The translations under genes and the position numbers were made by a program. Of a stretch of 64,000 nucleotides of DNA, positions 10,873 through 20,538 are shown one piece after another. This stretch comes from Liquidambar formosana (lineage: Eukaryota > Streptophyta > Magnoliopsida > Saxifragales > Altingiaceae), in contig CM077827.1 of NCBI GenBank assembly GCA_039720395.1, forward strand, positions 11,694,099 to 11,758,098. The letters are read 5' to 3'. The stretch's first letter is position 1; each line of letters starts with the position of its first letter. Under the pieces are notes generated by a model, which was given only the letters and a program-made list of their open reading frames with translations, did not search any database and was not told where the DNA came from.

Positions 10873-11145
10873 ATTTTGAAGTTATTTTGAAAAGTTGAGG
10901 TAGTAGTTACCTCAAACTTCTAAAAAAACTATCAAAATTTTGCACTATAGAAAACTATCCAAAACTTTCATTTCTTTACTTTTAAAAGTTAAAAATAGGA
11001 TGTAGAAACTTATTTAAATGAGCTATTAGATCACACAATAGCACATGCCTTATTTGTCAGATTTGCAAAACAAGTAAAAGGGTAGTGGTGGGATCATTAT
11101 CTTACTTCAGTAGAATGAAGTTCAATTTTAGGTAGAAGAGAAAAG
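10873..11145. other. Unique AT-rich spacer
   Basis: Sequence after the tandem duplication. It contains the inverted repeat TGAGGTA/TACCTCA near 10893-10912 and no coding signal. Confidence 0.5.
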
Positions 11146-11405
11146 TCAACACCAACAATGACTAGATCTACCAATAACATCTTTCCATAAAATATCTAAA
11201 ATTTCTTTATGAAAATTAGAATCCCAAGTTTGTTTGCTTTTATTTTTATGACCTAAATTAGTTAGGAAATCAGCAACTTTTTTTCCTTCTCTATAAACAT
11301 GATTTATTCTAACTTTCATACCACACTCTAGGATAATCTTAATACAATCATTTAAAATACTATAAATATTCCAAAGAGAACTTTTTAATTTGCCAATATT
11401 ATTAA

Positions 11406-12148
11406 GGGTAAAATACATCTACACCCTCTTTATTTACTGACTATTACATTGACACCCCCTATACTTTCTGAAATTATACTGCCCTCCCTTTGTTAGAATG
11501 CCAACCTTAATGTGATTAACGGAAATGTAAAAAGACCAAATTGCTCTTCTATTAAAACAACGTTGTTTTGTGCCTTTGCACTTTTTCTCTTTCTTTCCCT
11601 AGTTGCCCATCTCTTTCTTCTTCTTTATTCTCTCTCTCTCCCCTCTGTTTTCCTTTTCTTTTTTTCTTTTTTTTTTCTCCAAACCCCCACACAGTGCCTA
11701 CCACTGGCAGCAAACCCCCACCACCAGCAAGCCCCTCACTACAGCTCTCCACGAAGCACGGTGCACTTGTAAGCCCAGCGAATGGCAGCCATCACCGTCG
11801 CCTAGCTTCACCTTGCCTCACTGCACTATCGCTGTCCCTTCCTACAAACGTGGCTGAGGCCCTATCAAGCTTGAGAAGCTCCACAAGTCTTAGATGTGCA
11901 CCCTTTGGAGCATTGTGTAGAAATTGGGAGGGGAAAAATCTGGGTTTTTATAAAAAATGGGTTTTTCTTAGAAAATGGGTTTGGGTTTGGTGTCAAGGGA
12001 AAGTGACGAGAGGTGAAGGGTTGCGAAGGTTTGAGAGATGGTGATGTTGATGGTGGTTAGCAACGAGGGGGCTGATGGGGAGGGAATTAATGGGGGTGGG
12101 TTTGAACAAAAAATGCTCGCTAGAAAAAATGGAAGCTTCGACGCACGG

Positions 12149-12189
<41 letters not shown>

Positions 12190-12968
12190 CCTATTGCTGC
12201 ATCTTCTTCCTCATCCTCCCTTTCTTGGTTTTTTTCCCCCTTTGGTTTGCTTCTTTTCATTCTTAAAAAAACCCAAACTTGCCAGAAAAAATGGAGGCTT
12301 TAACGCACGGATTTATTTATTATTATTATTTTTTTCCTATTGCTGTATCTTCTTCCTCATCCTCATTTTCTTTGTTTTTTTTGCCCTTTGGTTTGCTTCT
12401 TTTCATTCCTAAAAAAACCAAACTCACCGAAAAAAATAGAGGCTTCGACGCATGGAATTTTTTTTTTCCCTATTGCTGCATCCTCTTTCTGCTGCATCTT
12501 CTTCCTCATCCCCCCTTTCTCTGTTTTTTTTCCCTATTGGTTTGCTTCTTTTCATTCCTAAAAAAACCCAAACTCACTGGAAAAAATGGAGGCTTCGACG
12601 CACAGACTTTTTTTTTTTCCTATTGTTGCATCCTCTTCCCCATCCTCTCTTTCTTCTTTTTCTTCTTCCTTAAGCCCGACCAAACCCTCCCCTTATCTAA
12701 CGCATTTAACGCAATGGGTAGATTGTAGAGGGCATTGTAAGCCCTCTACTAAACGTAGCGTTTGGCTTTGAGAAGGTTAAAATGGGTATTTTTAACCCAT
12801 TTTTGGCTGATATTAGCAACAAACATTAGTGGTTTTAACGGCTATTTAACGGATGGGGGAAAGTGTATGTTATTTTCTAAAGTAAGGGAGTGCAGTGTAA
12901 TTTTAGAAAGTATAGGGGGTGTCAGTGTAATAGTCAATAAATAGAAGGGGTGTAGATGTATTTTACCC
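11406..12968. mobile_element. Non-autonomous Mutator-like element (MULE 2)
   Basis: Terminal inverted repeats of roughly 100-130 bp start GGGTAAAATACATCTACACC at the left and end with the complement at the right. The 9-bp flanks are TATTATTAA (11397-11405) and TACTATTAA (12969-12977), a TSD with one difference. The interior is a pyrimidine-rich segment with several overlapping low-complexity frames, a GC-richer patch at about 11700-11900, and a 150-bp tandem repeat. No transposase is seen. Its ends resemble those of MULE 1 only in the first bases, so it is a separate family. Confidence 0.88.
12111..12640 (+). repeat. About 150-bp tandem repeat inside MULE 2, 4 units
   Basis: The anchor AAAAAATGGAGGCTTCGACG (with variants) recurs near 12125, 12286, 12431 and 12582, each followed by a T run and CCTATTGCTGCATC. 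Mononucleotide T tracts vary in length between units. The open frames here follow the repeat. Confidence 0.85.
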
Positions 12969-13395
12969 TACTATTAATGGCAATACTAGCATTACCTTCT
13001 AAATAAATTCTTTAAAACCCTTTTTCTTTTGCAAGAATAAAACGATTTTGAGTTGCAATTGTTTTCATTTTAAATACTATGGTATCATCATCAAACCAAA
13101 TTGCTTGCATAATAATAGGCTTACCATGACTAGCTCTGATAATAGAACTAGCCGATCCTTTCTTACTTATAACTGAACCATCAAAATTTAATTTAAACCA
13201 CCCGTCATTAAGAGGAATCCATCTGATAAATCTTATACTTTTCTTCTTCTTCTTTTTCACCCTATTTACGATATTAGAAGTTCAATTTTAAATGCTTATA
13301 GAAAAGATCCAAGTAGAACAATAATAAAGATAAAAGATGGTGGAGATGTAAAAGATCACCTAATGCATTAATTTTATTATTATTATTATTATTAA

Positions 13396-14144
13396 GGGTT
13401 AAAAACACTTTAGTGCCACTAACTTTACATGAAGTTTCTATTGAGTCCAAAATGAATTTAATTTGATAAATTAATCGGCTTTTTTTTCCTATAGATTTTA
13501 ATGTAGTCCAATTATGGATCTTCGTCAATTTACTAACGGGAGGTGCACGTGAAAGTCACGTGCATGCCGATGTGGCACTGACATGGACTAGGAACTAAAA
13601 AAAAAGCGATGAGGTTTTAAAAATAAAATAAAATAAAAAATTGATTTGATTTTTCTTTTCCCCTTTTGTAGAACCACCCATCGATGCTATCATTAAGCCT
13701 AACGATGACGTCTCCTTTAATAGTTTCATTGAGGATTCCGCGGCTCATCCTTTGCAGAGTCACCGATATCAAATTCATGGCCGACCCTGAAAGTGACGAA
13801 GTTTATGTGAAATTAAGGTTAGTGCCATTGGGGAGTGGTGAGTTCGATTACGATGACGATGGGGTTACGGGGTCTGAAATGGTGGAGAAACCTGCTTGTT
13901 TCGTGAAGACATTGACTCAATCGGATGCGAATACCAGTGGAGGTTCCTCGGTACTGTGCGGAGACGACCTTTCCTTGATTGGATTACTTGGCGAATCCAC
14001 CGGTACAGACCGTCATTGTGAAGGATGTTCAGAGTGAGGTTTGGAAGTTCAGACATATTTATAGGAGGATGCCACGCTGACATTTGTTGATGATTAGGTA
14101 AAGTTCTTTTGTGAACTAGAAGAAGCTAGTTGCAGAGGATTCGT
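13396..14144 (+). mobile_element. Candidate Pack-MULE left end carrying a gene fragment
   Basis: GGGTTAAAAACACTTTAGTG at 13396 looks like the terminus of a further Mutator-like element, and the sequence after it has the style of such TIRs. A perfect hairpin GCACGTGA-AAG-TCACGTGC follows in the subterminal region (about 13542-13562). An auxin response factor fragment comes next. The right terminus is not seen because Copia element K begins at 14145, so neither TIR pairing nor TSD can be shown. Confidence 0.35.
13729..14143 (+). pseudogene. Auxin response factor (ARF10/16/17-type) gene fragment
   Basis: The translation begins RIPRLILCRV and continues with KFMADPESDEVYVKLRLVPL, a DDDG segment and EKPACFVKTLTQSDANTSGG. 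This is the N-terminal dimerisation region and the start of the B3 DNA-binding domain of the ARF10/16/17 clade, nuclear transcription factors of auxin signalling. Around 13950 a deletion of about 8 bases removes part of the B3 core and shifts the frame. Homology continues in another frame ([12 protein letters not shown], then [13 protein letters not shown]) with at least three stop codons. The Gln-rich middle region and the miR160 site are absent. It is a broken fragment, cut off by Copia LTR sequence at 14145. It could be cargo of a Pack-MULE or an independent pseudogene; identification of the family is secure. Confidence 0.88.
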
Positions 14145-14454
14145 GTAAGGAATTGATGTAAAAAAATACTACGATGCGGAACATAATGATAAACAAAAAT
14201 CATAATTCAATTCCTTAAACCCATTAATCTAATTGTGGTTCATACAAAATATAACCCTAACTAGAAGAAGGGTTATAGCACATATAGCTAATTCAAGTCT
14301 TGAAACTCTAAGCTTTGAATTTTTGGACAGCAATGAATAGGCAGCATAAGTGTCCTGCCTCTAACAGTATCCACACCTAGCAAAGGAGAAGAAGGGTTAT
14401 AACCCTAATTCCTCTTGTTGAATGCTAGAAAAGGAGAAGAAGAAAAAGAGAGAG

Positions 14455-14509
<55 letters not shown>

Positions 14510-15844
14510 TTTTCCTCTAGGTTCAGTTAGGGCTTAGAGAAGAATGAATTAAGTGTGCATGCCACATACTAGTGTGGCTTTATATAGCCACCAAGGGAGG
14601 GCTGGCCATAAGGGGAGGAATCCCAATGGAATTCTAATTTGCAAATTCTTTAAATTACAATTTAACCCCTTCTTCTTATATCTAATACAAGTGTGACACT
14701 CTACAACTTTTCTTATTCAATCTTACCCTTTCTCTCAAAGCTTTAAAGTCCTTCTTTGTATGATCAGTGTGTGACCCATTGCATTCACATCATCAAGTAA
14801 TAGGAATAACACAAGGTGTGCACAATGGAACATTTTCTATTAAGGGTCTAATTGGAACAACTTCTAATTCCCTAGTTGATTATAACTTACTTATATCAAT
14901 TAGGGTTTCTACTAACCATGAGTAACATCTAGCAATGGCTCATGGTATGGTCCTTGATGAGGTGAATAAATATCGAACAAAGAACCCTTCAGTTATAGCT
15001 TAAGGTTACAATTACATCCTACCATCTATATAATGTCTCTGATTAAACTAATAGGACATGTAAGTTTTTCAAGTCCTTAGTTTAATACATTATACTCATT
15101 CATGAATATCAACTCATTAATACACTATGAAAACTCCTTTCTGTAGTCATCCTACCATGGCCATGGACTTTATGAGTTATATTATGAATGCTACATGAAA
15201 CATTCTCCCCCTTTTACTGAGAGTGTGGATTCTTTATTGATTACTCACATACCTTTACACATATATAAATAGGGCCAATGAACACCTTTGTAATTCCCAT
15301 AGGAATCTACACTTACTGTTATCAAACTTCTAAGGCTATATGCATAAGATAACTATAGTATCTCAGGTCTAAGGATTACTTATACCACTACAACTACGAA
15401 ACAAGCAGGTATAACTCCATTCAGTTGATTTCATATTCTGTGGTAGCATTTAGTGTACCTATTCATGTAATAGGCACCCATATGTTGGTTATAGTGTCTA
15501 CACACAAATAGTATGAGACTAGCTATCCTTCTATAATGCCAACCTAACATGTGCTAGTCATATGGTTCATTATTGTCCATCATAATGAACCTTCAACTAT
15601 GAATGATTTAGGAGTATAGTACAGAGATATATATACAGTTTCAAAATCACAACTCATTATAAGTTCATATTCTCAACTCCAACTCCATGGACATATTATG
15701 TAAATATAAAGAATAGAATAAACATGATAGAAAAGCCCTTCATTAAATTAATAATAAATATAATTAACAATAAATGAAATTAATTGATTGTTCATTATCC
15801 CTAAAGCATTATCTCATGATTGGTTGTAGGGTATATAACTAACA
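14145..15844 (-). mobile_element. Copia element K, 3' LTR
   Basis: In minus orientation the LTR runs from TGTTAG (complement of 15839-15844) to a CA end at 14145. It is homologous, on the opposite strand, to the LTRs of element G. A purine tract, GGGAGAT on the minus strand (15845-15851), lies just outside, as expected for a Copia polypurine tract. It holds a minus-strand TATA box (14579-14586) inside a perfect inverted repeat, and a (GA)n microsatellite (about 14449-14506). Confidence 0.85.
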
Positions 15845-17954
15845 ATCTCCCAATTGCAATAAAGCCAATCAACTAAGTATCGCATACCTATCTTCTCAAG
15901 ATGTTGGCCTTAGACATAACCAATTATGTTTTATAGCTTTAGTCAATAAGTCTACAAAAACTTATGTAGATAATATCTTCTGTACTGTAATGTATGTATT
16001 ACATTTTCCAATGATTCCTCTAATCACTTGGAACTAGTCACTTAATATGTTCGGATCTTTAATGAGACTCAAGTTCAAAATGAACTTACAGATCCAAACA
16101 GTCTCCTAGATAACTACAGTTGTGACAATTAACTCACCCTTAATAATGGAATCCACTATATCTTGCATATAGTTCTTCCATTAAGTATTTCACCAACTAG
16201 GGTGAACATAAAAGTGCACCCCATATGGATTAAATCCAAATCCATATACCCATCAACTATGAGTAACAATTTCCATATCTAATCCAATATTCAAAATTTG
16301 GATTTATTGATAGTTATTTGTAATAATTACAACATGATAGATATCAGGTTCAGTACATAGTGCAGAATGAGGCTTCTTAACACTTTAAGAACCTTTCTTT
16401 CTACTATTATAGGACTGGTGTTCTTCAATTCCACGTCTGAAGTAAATCAGGCATTTCTTGGAATTCTATATGTTGAACTCCTTTAACATTTTAACTATGT
16501 ATTATGATTTGGAGATACTTTGCAATCTACATAATCTATCTCTATAGATCTTATTGGATGCTTCTGCCAAATCGTTTGTGAATAAGTTTTTCTCAAAAAC
16601 TAAAACTTCATATTAGATAACATTTTTATATCATTCCAAATAGTTAGGATGTTATCTATTCTTAGGATAAAGAAAAAACGATTGCATTCCCACTAACCTT
16701 TTATACACTCATGGTTCATCTATACAATGAGGAAATCAAACAAATTGATTATTTCAACTTTATAGATGTTCCAATTACGAGAATCTTATAGTCTATTAAT
16801 AGACTTTTATAAATTACACACTTTTATGGTTTTTCACCATTGGATATAACATCTTTATATCCTTTTTGACATATTTTATATTTCAAAATGTGTGTCTATA
16901 GATAACAAGATCCAAATGGATTTTAGTATAACTATTATCAAATAAGTTTCTTTATAGACAAGTTTTTGCTTATGTTGAAACATTCTCAAATAGCCTAGCT
17001 TTTTAGATATTTACCTAACCATGTTGGATTTCATGACTCTTAGCCATTTCTCGAGTTGATGTCATATATCGCCTAAATATAATTAATAGGATAATTTTAG
17101 TGATCTTTATCACTAAAGAATATTTTTTTTACATCTTGATTGAGATACTATATCTCTCATATGTTGAAAATTATCCTATTTGATCTATGAAAAGATTGTG
17201 GTGTAGTAAAAGGTTTTACCTTAATAGGTACAAAGGTTGGATCTTTAGTTGGTTTGTGGCTTTATAGACAAATCTGTGATTTCTATCTACTTTTGCATCT
17301 TTCTTGAATGAACTCTTTCTCAAGAAAAAATAGCAAACAAACTAATGGACAACTTTTGCTCATTAGAGTAATAGAAATACTATCCCAACCACGATTGGGA
17401 TATACTATAATTCAACAATTACTTGACCTTATTTCCAGATTTAATGTCTCTAGACATTTATAGCACAGTCCTAAGCCTTAACTTCTTTAAGTTGGGTTTC
17501 TTCTCATATTATATCCAATATAATATATTTAGGACAAAACTGGAATGAACCCTAAATTATCTATGTATAGCAATTATAAGGTATATCCTAAATGGATATA
17601 TATAAATTAGTAGAATTCATCATAAATCAAACCATCTCATAATAATGTTCGATTCGTTCTCTTAGATTCATCATTGAGCTATAGTATTCTAAGAGGAGTT
17701 TACTGTATTTGAATGCTTACTTTATATGACTATATGCATCACAATGTATTAGTCAAATTATAAATGCAATTCTTTCACTTCATCAAGTAAATGATAGGTT
17801 TGGTCATCTTATAACCAAATTACAATTGCTACATTTAAATGAGAGTCTCTACATCTCTTATATTCTTGGAATACGTTGCATTCGCTCTAATTAGTCATTT
17901 AAATTCAGAAATCAAATTTCTAGAATGTCTTAAATGACCTAATTAAGAAATAAG
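15845..17954 (-). pseudogene. Copia element K, decayed 3' pol remnant
   Basis: Between the two K LTR copies lies 2.1 kb of AT-rich sequence. On the minus strand near 15860-16350, scattered pieces match the end of a Copia RNase H region in different frames (for example LTKAIKHN and MRYLVDWL), with many stops and frameshifts. Gag, protease and integrase are not recognisable, and no PBS is visible next to the other LTR at 17955. The interior is therefore both deleted and decayed, and no product is possible. Confidence 0.6.
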
Positions 17955-18582
17955 TGTAAGCAATTGATGTAAATAAAAACTACAAAGCAGAATATAATGA
18001 TAAACAAAAATCATAATACAATTCCTTAAAGCCCATGAAACTAATTGTGGTTCATACAAAACATAAAACCCTAACTAGAAGAAGAGTTAGAGCATTTACA
18101 GTTGATTCAAGTCTTCAAACTCTAAGCTTTTGAATTTCTAGACAACAATGAAATATCCTTTAACAAGCAGCTATGAGCAGCACAAGTGCACTGCCTCTAC
18201 AATATCCACACCAAGGGAAAGCCTTCAAGTTGTCTTCTAGTTCTCCTTAGGAATTGCTAGAGAAGGAGAATAAGAAGAGAGAGAGAAAGGCTTTTCTAGG
18301 GTTTGGCCAAGGGGAGAGAGTGGAGTGATTCTAATGCCTATGGCACATGCTAGTGTGCCTTATATAGGCACCATAAGGGCTGGCCATAAGGAGGGAAATC
18401 CCACCTTGTGTGGGATTTACAATTTCCTAAAATTTCATATTAGCCCTTCCTATTTACATCCAATGCAAGTATGGTCCTTAAGAACTTTTCTGAATTCACT
18501 CTTGCCCTTTCTCTCACAACTTTAAATTCCCTCTTCACTTATTGGTGTGTGACCCATTGTGTTCATAATATCTAGTAGTAGG
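17955..18582 (-). mobile_element. Copia element K, 5' LTR fragment
   Basis: This repeats the first part of 14145-15844 (same TGTAAG start, same text through GTGTGACCCATTG) and stops at 18582 where Gypsy LTR A begins. The minus-strand TATA at 18360-18366 is again framed by an inverted repeat, but with different arm bases than in the 3' LTR. The remaining kilobase of this LTR is not found beyond element A within the window. Confidence 0.85.
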
Positions 18583-20538
18583 TGTCACGCCCCATTTTTG
18601 CACCACCTTACTAGGGTTTGTCATTCCATGTAGGTTTTTGTTTTGTTTTTGAGTCTAGTCACTTGCATTAGTTTTTTAGAGTCCTAAGGATGATGGGTAT
18701 GAATTTTGGTTCAATTCGGAGTTGATCTTCAGGGTTAATAAGAGCTTTTGTGACTTGAAGGGCATAATTGTCTTTTAGGTCACAAACTTTTTATTTGAAT
18801 TTAATATGATCTCCAAATTATCAATTGGAGTTCATATTGATGCATATGAGATATTTATAAGTTCAATTTGTTGAATCAATGGCTTAGGGTTAAAATGGCT
18901 CATAATGGTTCAAGTTGGTTAAAAGATCCATTTCGGGTTGGTTCAATTCGACTTATAATTACCAATCAATTTTCTTCAAAGTGACTCTAATTAGTCTTTA
19001 TTTTATCTCTAAAAGTGTTTCGGAATGTTCAATTTTGGTTTGGAAAATATTTGGTTCAATCCTATGTGCATACTTAAGCTTTGTAATGGTAGTGTATAGT
19101 GGTTAACTGCTTTTGTAAAGCCCAACCATACACCTATGGTTAGTGGTTTTTGCCCTAAAATGTTTAAAAATGTATTCCTCATCGAAACACAGTCGTTTTG
19201 GCTTTTATTTATTTATTTATTTATATCAAAATCGGAGTTAATTTGACCCCTAAAACTCTCCTAGAATGAAAGGAGTTCAAAAAAGGAGAAAAACTGAAAC
19301 GGGTTCAGGTGACCCAGGTGGCTAGCCACCCAAGGCTAGGTGGTCACCTGAGCCAACTTCCTATTTTTGCTGAAGCGGGTTTCCTTACCTATTTTGACGG
19401 ACTTAGACTCTTTTGAATGAGTTTCCTTCTAATTTTTGGTAACTTTTGAGTTCCTTGAGTCCAAAGGGAGTCTATAACAACCCTTGGATTAGTTTTTAGG
19501 GTTTTAATCCTAACCATTGATTTATCCCAATTAAACTCTATAAATACCGTGCTATGTTTCAGCATTAGTGGAGCCACTTTTATACATTAAACCTAAGTTC
19601 TAAAAGAGAATAAGAGGGAGAGTTCTAAAGGAGAGCTAGAGTTCTTACTGTAGACTTGAAGAGGTTTGTTTCAAGCTTTTCACAAGTGAAAAAGAGAGTC
19701 TCTACAGCAACAAAGGAGGCTTAATCCAAGGTATGCTCTAAACCCTTAAGGCTGAAATTATGGTTTTCTCCTAGGTTAGCTTTATTGCATGCAACTGTTA
19801 TAATTTTTATCATGGATTGATGTTTCTATTAGTTAATAAATGTGATAATAATGATATCCATGATGAGTTTTGCATGTTTTAGAGTTAATTCGTAGGTTTT
19901 AATGCATAGTTGTGATTCTGGGTTTCTATTATCCTTGTTTTAGGAAATTTGCATATAGCATGCTAGGTTAGGTCTTTTGAGTGGTTTCTTTTCATGATTA
20001 TTATATATGTTATGCATGTAGAATAATCATGATAAATGTTGCATTCATTATTAGTGGATTTCTAGGTTTTTATGCATGTTAGTTAGGTCATTGCATGTAG
20101 AGTTGCATTAGGGTTTATGTTTATTTATTATTTGTGTTGTTTACATGATTAATGGATGATTTTAGGCTTTCATTTGATTCTATCCAGATTTAAATATCAC
20201 TGTTTTTGCATAGTTTTGAGCACATGTAAGGATGCAAATAGGTGTGGTAATTGCTTTATTGCAAATAAGATTGCTATTGCTTAATTTTGCTATTGTTTGG
20301 AATAAATTGCAAAGGTAAGTAGGGTATGAAAGTACCCTAATTCTTTTTCCCTAATCTTTTCCTTCTCCCTCCTAAGGTTATTTCTTAATATAGACATATG
20401 GTAATTACTAAAGGTTTTCGTATAAAATAATTTGTATTTTTATCAAAGTTTCCATCTTATGGAAGTTACTTTATTTTCCAAACTTGGTTTATTTATTAAA
20501 CTTTCCATCTTTCAAATAAGGGATCTTAGGGTTTTTAT
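18583..20538 (+). mobile_element. Gypsy element A, 5' LTR, first part
   Basis: The LTR starts TGTCACGCCCCATTTTTGCA inside Copia K. A TATA box TATAAATA lies at 19539-19546. A donor-like AAGGTATGC (19727-19735), a stem-loop (20254-20270) and a GTAAGT...CCTAAG module (20315-20376) follow, as in the other LTRs of the family. It breaks off at TTTAT (20534-20538), the TSD of element B, and resumes after B at 33836. Confidence 0.85.

Larger units (their letters stand above)
11146..13260 (-). pseudogene. RNase H-like domain pseudogene split by MULE 2
   Basis: On the minus strand, 13260-12969 encodes the start of a plant RNase H-like domain (WIPLNDGWFKLNFDGS, then a Gly/Ser loop and IIRASHGKP), and 11405-11146 encodes the rest (WNIYSILNDCIKIILE, then INHVYREGKKVADFLTNLG). 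Such domains occur at the C-terminus of plant non-LTR retrotransposons and in derived proteins. The first catalytic Asp (FDGS) and the last (VADFL) are present; the Glu expected in the helix after the core strand appears replaced (KMKTIA). A TAA stop interrupts the frame at about 13006-13008, just before the insertion. MULE 2 (11406-12968) sits in the reading frame. It is non-functional; whether it came from a LINE or a domesticated gene is open. Confidence 0.8.

Noticed and set aside
11512..12771. Several long overlapping open frames rich in Phe, Ser and Leu
   Set aside because: They come from pyrimidine-rich tandem repeats inside MULE 2; several frames are open at once, which is not gene-like.
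13684..14037. Auxin response factor as a functional gene
   Set aside because: It lacks a proper start region, has a deletion and frameshift in the B3 domain, several stops, and is cut off by a Copia LTR.
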